Part shown: piece by piece, positions 1 to 8,561 of the stretch
Layout: each line of letters begins with the position of its first letter
Position numbering within the stretch: position 1 is the stretch's first letter
From: a virus
Reading direction: 5' to 3' (one strand)
Virus record (IMG/VR): IMGVR_UViG_3300030450_000558
Coordinates: 1-32,228 of that record
DNA: 32,228 nt
The notes under the pieces: generated by a model
The model's input: the letters and a program-made list of their open reading frames with translations, nothing else
Databases searched by the model: none
Told to the model about the DNA's origin: nothing
Program-made: the position numbers and the translations under genes

Positions 1-38
1 GTTCTCTGCAATTTTGATGTATAAGTTGGAACTTTCAT
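1..38 (-). CDS. N-terminus of an internal virion/ejection protein (cut by window edge)
   Basis: An ATG at 38-36 overlaps the TAA stop of the upstream gene (TAATG) and opens a frame reading MKVPTYTSKLQR to the left edge with no stop. The tight coupling to the gp14-like gene shows it is a real start. In T7-like gene order the next gene would be a large internal virion protein (gp15-like), and this N-terminus resembles such proteins in other podophages from memory. Only 12 codons are visible, so function rests on position. Confidence 0.55.
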   Translation of the reverse strand, partial: MKVPTYTSKLQR

Positions 39-508
39 TATTCTACACTCGCCATACTTGTTGCAAATTTACCGAAAGCCGCCATACGAATTGCTTTTGC
101 TTGTGCTTTGGCTTCATACCTGGCTAACACGCCTTGTAGTCTTAAATTTTCAGCTTGATCTCTTAAATCACCAGCTTCTGCCCTGGCGTTATATTCAAGC
201 GTTGCAATATCATCATCCATTTCTTCTGCTGATTTCATGGCAACTTCTAATGCAGATCCAGTTCCAACCATCATGCCGCCTTTGGCATATTCTGTTGTTT
301 GCTGACCTAATAAACCATCATAAGCTTCTCTAAATTTAACGGCATCTTGTTCCGCTCTAAATTCTTTTAACTTTCCTTTTTGTGTCGCTACAGCTGCATT
401 TCTATTAGCTACTTGCTGATTATATTTACCAGCTGCACTAACTGCTTTTGCTGAGTTCATAGAACCCATGAAGGATAGACCAGCTCCAGCTACCATTAAT
501 TGCCACAT
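38..508 (-). CDS. Internal virion protein, T7 gp14-like
   Basis: 156 residues. The N-terminus is hydrophobic and Gly/Ala-rich (WQLMVAGAGLSFMGSM), followed by a long Ala/Gln/Glu-rich, probably coiled-coil region with a central Gly-rich break (KGGMMVGTGSALEV) and a second helical stretch. This architecture matches the small ejection protein gp14 of T7-like podophages, which is ejected with the DNA and inserts into the host outer membrane. It follows the gp13-like gene with no gap (TAG at 511-509 next to ATG at 508) and overlaps the next start, so it lies in the tail and ejection operon. The assignment rests on architecture and gene order; no catalytic motif is expected. Confidence 0.65.
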   Translation of the reverse strand: MWQLMVAGAGLSFMGSMNSAKAVSAAGKYNQQVANRNAAVATQKGKLKEFRAEQDAVKFREAYDGLLGQQTTEYAKGGMMVGTGSALEVAMKSAEEMDDDIATLEYNARAEAGDLRDQAENLRLQGVLARYEAKAQAKAIRMAAFGKFATSMASVE

Positions 509-946
509 CTAAATCACCTTTGCCCATCTAATAAAGTTTCGCCCATCTCGGCAATATTTATTCATAATCCCCTCTTCTTTCATGTTTAAAAACTTCATCC
601 ATCGTTTTAAATCGTTTTCACTTTCCAAGGTCATGGCTTGAACACGATGTAAATTAAAATCTTTCATAATAGAATTTAAATGTCTTTTAACAGATTTTAC
701 TGCTTCTATAGGACTGGAGAGTAAATTATTAGACCCTAAAAACCATGCTTCTCCCACACCTTCCCATATAAGGTATATGCCACCAGCTGCTATCAAATCT
801 CTATTTTCTGTGACGCAAGTAAAACTCATATCTGGTACAACCATATCTTCTACAAACTGACTAACTTCTATGTTTGGTCTTAGACTTTCATTATTTGAAT
901 TTTCCAGCAGCTCATAAGCATGGGAACTTTCAAAAGGTATAATCAT
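509..946 (-). CDS. GNAT-like internal core protein (DUF2833/T7 gp13-like)
   Basis: 145 residues. The pattern of a central strand (DLIAAGGIYLIWEGVGEAWFLGSN), a helix (EAVKSVKRHLNSIMKDFNLHRVQAMTLESENDLKRWMKFLNM) and a final strand resembles the acetyltransferase-like fold of T7 gp13 and DUF2833 phage proteins. These sit next to the nozzle gene and help virion core assembly. A canonical acetyl-CoA loop (Q/RxxGxG/A) is not evident, so enzymatic activity is doubtful. The start overlaps the nozzle stop (ATGA at 946-943), indicating translational coupling. An unrelated small GNAT enzyme is the alternative, but position between gp12-like and gp14-like genes argues for the structural role. Confidence 0.65.
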   Translation of the reverse strand: MIIPFESSHAYELLENSNNESLRPNIEVSQFVEDMVVPDMSFTCVTENRDLIAAGGIYLIWEGVGEAWFLGSNNLLSSPIEAVKSVKRHLNSIMKDFNLHRVQAMTLESENDLKRWMKFLNMKEEGIMNKYCRDGRNFIRWAKVI

Positions 947-3525
947 TTTTCAAATACATCTAATGTTGGAAAGATAGCAAGAATTGTCATTGGCAGCGGC
1001 AATTCCTGGACAATTGATATTGTTGCATCTTCATCATATCCACCATTAAATTCTATTTTTTTATCACCGCTGAAAAGACTTAAAGCTGAATCCATGCCAT
1101 CTGCACTAGATCTAAAAGGAACAGTATCTAAATTCGTTGAACTTGTGCCAACCTTTAAACCAACAGTTCTAAAAAGCCTTACAGTTACTTCATTTATTCT
1201 TTTGTTTTTACCCTGGGATGTACCTTGTACTGCCCCAGCATCAATTCTTAATGTTTCTACTTTGCTGCTATACTGCAAGCCTATATGAGCTTTGGTAACA
1301 GAACGATCTAATGTAACAGCTCCAGATGATACTGTTTTGTCAGCATGAGCTGCTCCATCAGCTAATATTGAAACACTTTGTCCTTCTAAATGAGATAGAC
1401 CAGAAATAGATGTTGCCGCTGATCCGCTATAGCTTAAACCACTATCAACAAAAAAAGCATCATTAACATCGCTGCCAAAATCAAAATTAGATAAATATTC
1501 TATGTATCTTTTAGTTGAACCATTAATTGTTCTTTTAACAATAAGCCAAACTTGATCCTCATCAAGATCACCTGGTATTGTTGCAACACTTTCTACAACA
1601 GCTTGACCTTCATCTGTTGTTGTCAGCCTTGTTGTATCAGAGCTAACACACTTTAAAAAACCAGAACTTTTGTGATTAGTTTCTGTTATCGTTACAACAG
1701 CTGCGGATGGATTAGCTACAGTAAAATCTGCATGAGCATTAATAGCGGTATAAATATTATCTGCGGTTGTGTCGTTGTCTGTATTTGGTCTAAAGCCTAA
1801 AGAACTTGATGGACTGCTTGAACCAGCCGTTTCACTTGTAAATGTAACAGTTGTTCCATCGGACTTTGTAAATGTTAATGTTGTACCAGCTGCTATATTT
1901 GCATAATCAGAAACTGTTACAGTACACTCACCAAAACGACCCCCTAATATGTGTCTATGCCAGGCAACAACTTGCTCTTCTCTTCTAAATGTCATGCAAG
2001 CCAAAGTTCCATCAGCTCTTACAGTCCATGCCACACTATCTGGCTCTTGCTGATATGCCATTTCTTCTAAACCACTATCTGTAATATGCTCCGCCAGAAT
2101 AGTCATGTCTGGTGCTACATAAGAATTGGATTCATTAGAAAAGGTTAGTTCCCTTAATTTTCTTTTTGCCCTTTGAATAAATAAAGTTGAATTTCCTACT
2201 AATAATGGTTGAACGCTAGAAGATCCAAAAGTTGTCTGTTGTTTAATCTGGGTATTTGTAGGTGTTAATGGCTCATCAAAACCAGAAGCTCTTACAACAA
2301 ATTCACCGCCGCTTGTACCTACAACCAGCTGCGAACCACTTACCAGGTATTTAATAACATTAACTTCATTTGATCCAATAGTATATTGCAGACCATCATC
2401 AGCATTGGTGCCTATCTCAAAGTTTTCAAAATCACCAGACTGGCTAAAAAATATTGTTTGTGGCTGGTTTGATGTTCCAGCTAGTGCCAGGCGTTGTTCA
2501 TAAAATGCAACTGTTGATGGATAAGAGCCTACATAAAAAGCACCTAATCTCCATTTTGTTGAAGCTATTAATGAACCAACTAATGTGCAAGAATCTCCAG
2601 CTGCTTCAGCTGTAAGATCATGCCCTGGAGCAAACAGCATTGTCGTATCAGTTACAGTTACAATTAAAAAATCTGTGAAGTTATTACTGGTTGATCCAGT
2701 TAACGACACTTTCATGCCAACTTTAAAACCCTCATCTATAAAACCACCAGCTGTATCTTGTATTCTGTCGTTATGTTCTAAACCAGTAGAATCTGGATCT
2801 CCTTCATGAAAAGAAATTGTACTAGCCGCATAAGTCGGCATTAATTCTGTTCTGCCATCTTCTAATTCCTGGACAGCTGCTACAGCTACTGTTGCACTTG
2901 TAATAGAAGAAATTTTAGCAAAACCTTCATGCAACTGAACTAAACGCCCTACATCATCAGATGTAAACAAACTGGTTGATGCTGTTATATTTACATTACC
3001 AGTTCTACCATTTGCAATTAATGTTGTTGTCGTAGCATTTTCATCCAGCATGGCACCACGCTTGAGAACAACATCAGCTATTGTCCAGGATGTATGACTG
3101 CTTCTGGTCAGCTTTCTTGGTGGATGGGATGGATGCACGATATACATAACATCAGCTGTCTGGGCAAATTTAAGATCTGGTATTTCTGCCGTTGTATAAC
3201 TAGTTGATATTTCTACCGCACTACCACTATCTACTATTTGTCCGCCATCCTTATAAAACCTCATGTAATTGTTGCCAATTTCAATAATGTAACTTTGTTC
3301 TACATTAAACTGAAATCTTATAAGCCTTGTTTTGGCACTACTGCTTTTAACCTCTGCAACATATTTTGTGCCTGGTCTTCTGGTTAGTCCGCCATGAGGC
3401 TGAATAAGAAAATTCTCAACTGTCGTTGCCCCATTATCATAACGACCTAAATCTGTACGACCATATAACCTGGGAGATAATTCTCCAGCAGTAAAATTTT
3501 GTTTGGCTGTTGAAACTTTCGCCAT
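943..3525 (-). CDS. Tail nozzle / tail tubular protein B (T7 gp12-like)
   Basis: 860 residues. The N-terminus (NFTAGELSPRLYGRTDLGRY, then VENFLIQPHGGLTRRPGTKYV) is the hallmark of podophage nozzle proteins, which form the hexameric distal tail tube. The conserved body includes residues ~335-380 (YPSTVAFYEQRLALAGT... SQSGDFENF) and ~515-530 (HRHILGG). Two segments look like inserted beta domains: ~238-316, a common phage structural insert, and ~530-643, an Ala/Thr-rich module lying between HRHILGG and VESVATIPGDLDEDQVWLIV, which are normally adjacent. It starts 3 nt after the adaptor gene stop and overlaps the next gene (ATGA). Expected length without inserts is ~700-800, so the size fits. Confidence 0.88.
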   Translation of the reverse strand: MAKVSTAKQNFTAGELSPRLYGRTDLGRYDNGATTVENFLIQPHGGLTRRPGTKYVAEVKSSSAKTRLIRFQFNVEQSYIIEIGNNYMRFYKDGGQIVDSGSAVEISTSYTTAEIPDLKFAQTADVMYIVHPSHPPRKLTRSSHTSWTIADVVLKRGAMLDENATTTTLIANGRTGNVNITASTSLFTSDDVGRLVQLHEGFAKISSITSATVAVAAVQELEDGRTELMPTYAASTISFHEGDPDSTGLEHNDRIQDTAGGFIDEGFKVGMKVSLTGSTSNNFTDFLIVTVTDTTMLFAPGHDLTAEAAGDSCTLVGSLIASTKWRLGAFYVGSYPSTVAFYEQRLALAGTSNQPQTIFFSQSGDFENFEIGTNADDGLQYTIGSNEVNVIKYLVSGSQLVVGTSGGEFVVRASGFDEPLTPTNTQIKQQTTFGSSSVQPLLVGNSTLFIQRAKRKLRELTFSNESNSYVAPDMTILAEHITDSGLEEMAYQQEPDSVAWTVRADGTLACMTFRREEQVVAWHRHILGGRFGECTVTVSDYANIAAGTTLTFTKSDGTTVTFTSETAGSSSPSSSLGFRPNTDNDTTADNIYTAINAHADFTVANPSAAVVTITETNHKSSGFLKCVSSDTTRLTTTDEGQAVVESVATIPGDLDEDQVWLIVKRTINGSTKRYIEYLSNFDFGSDVNDAFFVDSGLSYSGSAATSISGLSHLEGQSVSILADGAAHADKTVSSGAVTLDRSVTKAHIGLQYSSKVETLRIDAGAVQGTSQGKNKRINEVTVRLFRTVGLKVGTSSTNLDTVPFRSSADGMDSALSLFSGDKKIEFNGGYDEDATISIVQELPLPMTILAIFPTLDVFEK

Positions 3526-3528
3526 GAA

Positions 3529-4119
3529 TTAAAACCTACTGGCAATAAATATATCACCTTCCGCATAAGTCCTTTGATCCTGGTTTGTAATGTTTTCTGG
3601 TGTACCTTCTGTGGCATCAACAAACCTGGCTTCACGAATTTTTGTGTTAAATTGTTGCTCCATCATCTGGGTTAAAGCTGTGCTATTAACAAGAGAATAG
3701 GAAATTTCCATTGCAATTCTTGAAGATAAAGCTTCAATTAATAGCTGATCATATTGGTTTGGATCGGTAATTCTTCCAAGGTAAATCATCTCAATTGAAG
3801 ATTCATCTGTTAAAAGTTTACGACCTTCAATTTTATGAACAGTATCTGGATCTTGGAGCCTTAAAACTCTAAGACAATAAGGATCAGTTGGGAGTGTATA
3901 TTGATAAGAATAATCAAAAGATGGTGTGTCGCTGTCTGGTGAAAGTTTAACTCTTTGAATTAAACAGTTCCAGGGATGAGATCTAAAAACAGCATCTCTG
4001 ACAAGAGCATATCTCTGGTTGCAAATACGACCAGCTTTGCTGTCTTCATTTAATGAAATAATGTTACTTGCCCCAATCATATTGAGAGCAGAGTTACAGA
4101 TGTCTACTTCAGATGCCAT
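3529..4119 (-). CDS. Head-tail adaptor / tail tubular protein A (T7 gp11-like)
   Basis: 196 residues, the usual size for gp11-like adaptors, which form the ring joining portal to nozzle. The N-terminus (EVDICNSALNMIGASNIISL... RICNQRYALVRDAVFRSHPWNC) is the family signature: an N-terminal helix, a 'CNQRY.lVRDavLrshPWnc' helix and a hydrophobic core. It sits directly upstream of the nozzle gene as in T7-like phages. The ATG is preceded by an AGGA ribosome site about 8 nt upstream. A strong hairpin (4136-4176) separates it from the upstream head genes, which may lower its expression relative to capsid. Confidence 0.88.
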   Translation of the reverse strand: MASEVDICNSALNMIGASNIISLNEDSKAGRICNQRYALVRDAVFRSHPWNCLIQRVKLSPDSDTPSFDYSYQYTLPTDPYCLRVLRLQDPDTVHKIEGRKLLTDESSIEMIYLGRITDPNQYDQLLIEALSSRIAMEISYSLVNSTALTQMMEQQFNTKIREARFVDATEGTPENITNQDQRTYAEGDIFIASRF

Positions 4120-4130
4120 AATAAATTCCT

Positions 4131-4176
4131 AAAAATGAGGGCGGCTTAACAAGGGGAGGATACCTCACCGCCCTCA
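4131..4176 (-). terminator. Hairpin terminator between head and tail genes
   Basis: TGAGGGCGG at 4136-4144 pairs perfectly with CCGCCCTCA at 4168-4176 (9 bp, GC-rich). A small inner hairpin (GAGG-ATA-CCTC) lies in the loop. On the minus strand the stem is followed by ATTTTT (4135-4131), as in an intrinsic terminator. It lies after the decoration-like gene and 12 nt before the adaptor start, so it probably attenuates transcription between abundant head proteins and low-copy tail proteins. Confidence 0.72.
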
Positions 4177-4184
4177 AGATTTAA

Positions 4185-4667
4185 CTAGTTAACAACATAG
4201 TGAATGATAAAACTCATATCACCTAGCGTACCACCAGTTGCAGCAAATGTTGCAGCTACATAATAGTAGCCACCTGGGTCTGCGGATGCACCAGCATCCT
4301 CCCATAATTGCTGACCAATTGTGGTAATATTGGCTGCTTCAGTACGAACATCAGCAACAGCTGTTGTTCCATCAGCTACGGCTGAAGCGTAGACATCTTC
4401 ATCTACAACAGTTCCGTCTGTCTGATACAGTCCAACATTAAATGTGCAACTGCCACCAAGAGCATCAGAAGCTACCCATAACTGAGTTATGGAAGCATTA
4501 CTTGGTATTGGTGCAAGCATAACGATATCATCGTCTGTGCTATCACCAGCGGCTAATGCAACAGTTCCTTGAGCAACACGCAAAACGCCATGTAACTCGT
4601 GGGCATCACTTGCAACTACTGGACTAGCTTCAAAGTTACTTACAAGTGTTGTATTTTTAGTAGTCAT
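4185..4667 (-). CDS. Small structural protein downstream of capsid (possible decoration protein)
   Basis: 160 residues, Ala/Thr/Val/Asp-rich, predicted mostly beta. It has no transmembrane segment or enzyme motif. Segments such as GTVALAAGDSTDDDIVMLAPIPSNASITQLWVASD look like a soluble virion surface or head protein. It begins 14 nt downstream of the major capsid stop and is followed by a strong terminator hairpin, so it shares the capsid transcript and is probably abundant. Many phages carry a head decoration protein in this slot. I do not recognise a specific family, so this role is inferred from position and composition. Confidence 0.6.
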   Translation of the reverse strand: MTTKNTTLVSNFEASPVVASDAHELHGVLRVAQGTVALAAGDSTDDDIVMLAPIPSNASITQLWVASDALGGSCTFNVGLYQTDGTVVDEDVYASAVADGTTAVADVRTEAANITTIGQQLWEDAGASADPGGYYYVAATFAATGGTLGDMSFIIHYVVN

Positions 4668-4681
4668 TATTCACTCTCCCT

Positions 4682-5545
4682 TTAAGCTGATTCGTCACAA
4701 GAAATTTGGACAACTTTGTCCTCTTCCATTCTTGTGGCACCAAATGTTGCACAATAGAAAACTTGAGTAGCGTATGATTTATCAGCACGCCTTTCAATTT
4801 CCGCCATAATGTCTTTCCCAACTGCCAATTTAATTCCATCTTCAGCCCATGCAAAACAAGTTCTGATGTTGGATGCAACAGTTAATCTAGTTGACACGAT
4901 GAATTTAAAACCCATGAATGTGTCCACTTGACCAGTAGCCAGAGCTTTAACTGTATTAAAGTCACTACTTGTTACTTGTGTAGTACCTAATAAAGCCTCA
5001 ATCTGTGCTGGTGCAACGGCAAGGTATCTTGGGATTGATGGATCTACATCATTATCGTCAAAAAGTTTTTTTGCAGATAACAATTTAGCAATTGTTAAAT
5101 CAGCAGAACCATGAGCTATTTGCTGCCCAGCTGGTAGAGTTGTTGAAGTTCCACCAGAAGCACCAGTTTTACTTGTTCCAGTTGCTGCTGTTATAATTGC
5201 ATCATCCATCGCCCTACCCATCGCAGCTGCTGCCGCTCTTGCATAAGTTGATGTTGGATCAATTAACATTCTGACCTTATCGGCATCGTCAATAAGATCT
5301 GCCCACTCATAGGTATCTATGCTAACCATTCTACGGCTATGTGGGGTATCCATTGTAGGTGTATCACCATGACGGCTTGTTTTCTTAACCGCCGCAGCTG
5401 ATCCCACCTGGTCGAAAAAAGCTTTCTCACCAGTAACAGATTCTTCCGAAACTGCTGTTCTCATTCTGCTACCCATTTGCTGTGACAAAAGACTAACATT
5501 AGAAGAAAACTGGTTAACAAAAGCTGTCGTAATATTTATAGACAT
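4682..5545 (-). CDS. Major capsid protein
   Basis: 287 residues, size and layout of HK97-fold coat proteins of podophages. An N-terminal arm (VNQFSSNVSLLSQQMGSRMRTAV) is followed by a flexible loop region and a spine helix with YEWADLIDDADKVRML and ARAAAAAMGRAMDDAIITAATG, a pattern common to this coat family. The C-terminal half (AEDGIKLAVGKDIMAEIERRADKSYATQVFYCATFGATRMEEDKVVQI) matches the A-domain/P-domain strand region. It follows the scaffold gene and an intervening small gene, and has a clear GGAGA site upstream of the ATG (minus-strand leader near 5555). The 100-nt leader contains a hairpin (5572-5602). Confidence 0.88.
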   Translation of the reverse strand: MSINITTAFVNQFSSNVSLLSQQMGSRMRTAVSEESVTGEKAFFDQVGSAAAVKKTSRHGDTPTMDTPHSRRMVSIDTYEWADLIDDADKVRMLIDPTSTYARAAAAAMGRAMDDAIITAATGTSKTGASGGTSTTLPAGQQIAHGSADLTIAKLLSAKKLFDDNDVDPSIPRYLAVAPAQIEALLGTTQVTSSDFNTVKALATGQVDTFMGFKFIVSTRLTVASNIRTCFAWAEDGIKLAVGKDIMAEIERRADKSYATQVFYCATFGATRMEEDKVVQISCDESA

Positions 5546-5571
5546 AACTTTTCTCCAAGTTAAAAATTAAG

Positions 5572-5602
5572 CCTTGTCTGGATTATTCCAGGGGCAATAA
5601 GG
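5572..5602 (-). promoter_or_regulatory. Stem-loop in the capsid gene leader
   Basis: CTGGATTATTCCAG (5578-5591) is a perfect 5-bp hairpin with a 4-nt loop. It is extended by outer CCTT (5572-5575) and AAGG (5599-5602). It lies 27 nt before the capsid start in the ~100-nt gap 5546-5645, the longest gap in the head block. On the minus strand a TTTTT tract follows some nucleotides later, so it could be a weak attenuator or a 5' mRNA stabilising or processing element for capsid message. No convincing sigma-70 promoter is seen in this gap. Confidence 0.4.
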
Positions 5603-5645
5603 TTAAAATTAAATTTGCGAGGGCGGTTGCTTATCTCGACTTATC

Positions 5646-5828
5646 TTATGTTTTTGGAGCGTTTTTTGTGCTGACTTTGGGGGCAGCTGTCGTAGCTGGC
5701 TTGTCCTCTTTCATACACCATTCCAAAAATTTATCTGCACGATCCATTGGATCATCTACAGTTCTTCCAGACCCAGTTTCTAAAGTCATCTTTAAAACCT
5801 GGAACCTAAACTCTTTATTACTGCTCAT
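5646..5828 (-). CDS. Small phage protein between scaffold and capsid
   Basis: 60 residues. The first half (EFRFQVLKMTLETGSGRTVDDPMDRADKFLEWCMKE) looks like one or two helices around a polar turn. The tail is Lys/Ala/Pro-rich and disordered (TTAAPKVSTKNAPKT). The start overlaps the scaffold stop (ATGA at 5828-5825), strong evidence for a translated, coupled gene. I do not recognise a family with certainty. The position suggests a head-assembly accessory protein. Confidence 0.65.
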   Translation of the reverse strand: MSSNKEFRFQVLKMTLETGSGRTVDDPMDRADKFLEWCMKEDKPATTAAPKVSTKNAPKT

Positions 5829-6634
5829 GTAATTAACTCCCTATATCTCATTGCTTCTTGTACATAATTGTCATGCTCTGGGTGCTTGGCATCCCAATAT
5901 GGCGATCCTTTCGCTGTGAGCCTGGCAATCTCTGTTGTAATATCAGATGCACTCATATTCGGCTCTGAATCTCTGCCACTAAATTTATCTTCCCCAAGCT
6001 TTTCTGCCATGAAGCCTCCAATAGAATGAAACAATTTTATAACCTCTGGATGATCACCCAGCTTTTTGCCATCTGCCATCGGCATTTCAGTAAGTTCTGA
6101 AAAACCAAACTCATCTAAAACATTGTTGGCTTGTTTCATATTATTTTCAAACTGTTCACCCCATTCTTTTTTGAGGTCTGTTTCCAGGGCAACACGATGC
6201 CGTTCCAAATCCGCATCACTTGTACCAGTATTTTCATTCATCTTTAAACCATAAGCATCTAATAGCTTTGTGGCTTGTTGCTGGCTTAAACCTAGATCAT
6301 GTGCTGTACTTCTAAACCATTCGGCATTGTCTTCACCAACAGTTTTAAATGACAACTCGTAACCATCAGCTGTTTCTGGTCTTCCAAGCTTGCCATAAAC
6401 TTGCTGCCAGTCATCTTCTGTTGCCGAACTGCCTGGCACAACAATCTTGTCAGCACCAACCATTCTCTGGGCATTGATTAATGACTTTGCCATGCCATTA
6501 ATATCTTTATATGTTTTTAATGATGGATCGTTTCGTATTCCCTCATCAATATGTTCTCTAAAATCAAATGATTTCTCTTCAGACGGCACTTGTCCAGTTT
6601 CTTCTGGGGCAGCCGCTACCTGGGCATCATCCAT
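5825..6634 (-). CDS. Scaffolding / capsid assembly protein
   Basis: 269 residues, strongly acidic. An N-terminal disordered part (AAAPEETGQVPSEEKSF) leads to a conserved segment (FREHIDEGIRNDPSLKTYKDINGMAKSLINAQRMVGADKIVVPG), then the W..vY.kLGRPE..dgYel motif typical of podophage scaffold proteins. Long helices follow to the C-terminus. Scaffold proteins direct coat polymerisation and leave before DNA packaging. It lies between the Bbp19-like gene and the capsid gene, 3 nt downstream of the former and overlapping the next by ATGA. Confidence 0.82.
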   Translation of the reverse strand: MDDAQVAAAPEETGQVPSEEKSFDFREHIDEGIRNDPSLKTYKDINGMAKSLINAQRMVGADKIVVPGSSATEDDWQQVYGKLGRPETADGYELSFKTVGEDNAEWFRSTAHDLGLSQQQATKLLDAYGLKMNENTGTSDADLERHRVALETDLKKEWGEQFENNMKQANNVLDEFGFSELTEMPMADGKKLGDHPEVIKLFHSIGGFMAEKLGEDKFSGRDSEPNMSASDITTEIARLTAKGSPYWDAKHPEHDNYVQEAMRYRELIT

Positions 6635-6637
6635 TGT

Positions 6638-6853
6638 TTACTCCTTTTCTGGTAGTTTCTGGTTAATAAAATTGTGAATAAAAACTAAAACAGATCGTTG
6701 TCCTTCTCTGTAAACTGTTTCATCGCTGTTTGGTGTGTAGGTTGATGTATTCATGGAAAAGCGTTTTCCTAAATCTTCCATAACCTTTTGACCGCTATCG
6801 GATGTAAAAATCTCTTTATACAAGATTTGCAATTGATCTGGCGTTAATAACAT
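6638..6853 (-). CDS. Bbp19-like small phage protein
   Basis: 71 residues. The pattern 'l..iF.s..Gq.Vl.dL...f......y......t..REGqRsVvlfI...' is recognisable here as YKEIFTSDSGQKVMEDLGKRF and VYREGQRSVLVFIHNFIN. This resembles the small Bbp19-like family encoded between portal and scaffold in short-tailed phages. Biochemical function is not established to my knowledge; position suggests a virion or assembly role. It starts 3 nt after the portal stop and ends 3 nt before the scaffold start. Confidence 0.72.
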   Translation of the reverse strand: MLLTPDQLQILYKEIFTSDSGQKVMEDLGKRFSMNTSTYTPNSDETVYREGQRSVLVFIHNFINQKLPEKE

Positions 6854-6856
6854 AAA

Positions 6857-8557
6857 TTAACCACCTAACTGATTATTTAAAACTTCACCCAGACCTTCTT
6901 GTGTTTCTGGACTAACCTCATCAACCGCCCTTAATGCTGGAGCAGTATTCTTAGCTGCTTCTGCCAATTGCATTGTTTCTGCCATCTGTGCTTGTTGCTG
7001 CTCTTGTGCAGCTCTTTGTTCTCTTAATGAATTAACTTCATCTGTTCCTCTTACAACTGTAGCTGGAACATTGGTAACCTTAATAATGTGCTGTGCCAGA
7101 CCATCTACATCAAGATAATCAACCACCGATGGATCAATATTAAGTAGAGGCTGCAAGAATTGAAACAACTGCATAGCACTTTGAACTTCACCAGATCTTT
7201 GTGCTTTAGCTAATGGCGATACATATTCAATATCAACATTACCATTTTGCATAAATTCTGGCGGTGCTTCAAAAGATTTACTTCTGGAAAGCAAAGCAAA
7301 AATTCTATTAATTAATGGATGTAGTAACTCAGACTGCAATCTACCTAAAGATGGAGCAAGCAATCTCATTTTCTCTTCTGTTTTCTGGATCACTTCTGTT
7401 GCTGTCATATTTGGACTATTGCCCAGGATAAGCTGATCAACATAAAATGAAGCTCTTATTGATTGTCTTCTTTGCTCCAGCTGTTCTTGCCCAATAGGAT
7501 TATTACCGCCAATATTTAAAGGCTCAATTCGATCCCTGGAACCAGAACGATAAAAGTTTAGTCCACCAGGAATAGTTCTAACTGGCATATGAAAGCCATC
7601 ATCTGGAACCATTAAAGGTGGATGAATATGCAGTTGTGCCGCCCTAATGACAACTTCTGACATCTTGTTAACCATTTTGACATCTGCAAGGGCATTCATG
7701 GCTACAGAACGACCATAAGAATTTTCAAATGAACTTTTTAAATACCTGGGGCAAACATAACTAAATTCATGATAACCGCTTTCTGATAAAATAATCTTTT
7801 CATCTGGCTCAAGATAAATAGAAGCATAAGGAAGATTCTTATTATCAATCTTTATAGTATCTCTTTTATCTCTTGGCATAACCACATGAACCAGAGATAC
7901 CATTTCATTGGGGTCATCTTTAAATGCCTTGGCAATTTTCTTGCCGACATTTTCAAGTCCAAACTGATTAACAGCAGACTTTGCCGTTATTTTAAATTCA
8001 CGAAAAACAGTATCAACACGACCTTTTTCATCTTCAGAAAGATAACATTCTGCAATATGCCTGGTGCTAAATCTTAAACCGCCATCTTTATCGGTATCAA
8101 CAAACATAACAGCCGTACCAAAGCAAACCAGATCTGTATATAATTCATGGATCGCCTCATGGAAATTTGACCTGGCTATTTCACGATACATCACCTCTGT
8201 TGCACCCTGGAGCCATTCATTAGCCTCATCATCTTCTAAAAACTGTTCATCGGTATATCGAAGAGCAAACCAGGGCGTAGAAGCATTAGTCAGCATCCCA
8301 TGAAGAGAAGCCGACATAAGTTCTGCTGCATGAATAGCTGTACCATCAAAAATAAGATCCGTTCTTTTGTCACCACTTGTTCTTTTCTTGGTCACATCAG
8401 CTTTTCTTGGAATAATATAATCGGCAATTTCTTGCCAATGACTTTCCCAGTTGGATCTTTGTTTCTGAAGAGTAGACAGCCTCTTCATTAACATAGCACC
8501 ACGCTTGTCTTCACCAGCACTAAAAGTGTCCATTCTGCCGTTATAACTATCAGCCAT
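6857..8557 (-). CDS. Portal protein (head-to-tail connector family)
   Basis: 566 residues, the standard size for the T7-type head-to-tail connecting protein. Signatures are the N-terminal RLSTLQKQRSNWESHWQEIADYIIPRK, LIFDGTAIHAAELMSASLHGML, TPWFALR and SFENSYGRSVAMNALADVKMVNKM, then a wing/stem region and a C-terminal Gln/Ala-rich helix (REQRAAQEQQQAQMAETMQLAEAAK). Twelve copies form the channel for DNA packaging and bind the adaptor. It lies between the Pro-rich gene and the Bbp19-like gene with 4-nt and 3-nt gaps, so it is part of the packaging and head operon. Confidence 0.92.
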   Translation of the reverse strand: MADSYNGRMDTFSAGEDKRGAMLMKRLSTLQKQRSNWESHWQEIADYIIPRKADVTKKRTSGDKRTDLIFDGTAIHAAELMSASLHGMLTNASTPWFALRYTDEQFLEDDEANEWLQGATEVMYREIARSNFHEAIHELYTDLVCFGTAVMFVDTDKDGGLRFSTRHIAECYLSEDEKGRVDTVFREFKITAKSAVNQFGLENVGKKIAKAFKDDPNEMVSLVHVVMPRDKRDTIKIDNKNLPYASIYLEPDEKIILSESGYHEFSYVCPRYLKSSFENSYGRSVAMNALADVKMVNKMSEVVIRAAQLHIHPPLMVPDDGFHMPVRTIPGGLNFYRSGSRDRIEPLNIGGNNPIGQEQLEQRRQSIRASFYVDQLILGNSPNMTATEVIQKTEEKMRLLAPSLGRLQSELLHPLINRIFALLSRSKSFEAPPEFMQNGNVDIEYVSPLAKAQRSGEVQSAMQLFQFLQPLLNIDPSVVDYLDVDGLAQHIIKVTNVPATVVRGTDEVNSLREQRAAQEQQQAQMAETMQLAEAAKNTAPALRAVDEVSPETQEGLGEVLNNQLGG

Positions 8558-8561
8558 AAAA

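Noticed and set aside
943-1288. Plus-strand frames opposite structural genes (for example 920-1288 and 31768-32082)
   Set aside because: They mirror strong minus-strand coding sequence, lack ribosome sites and show no protein-like motifs.
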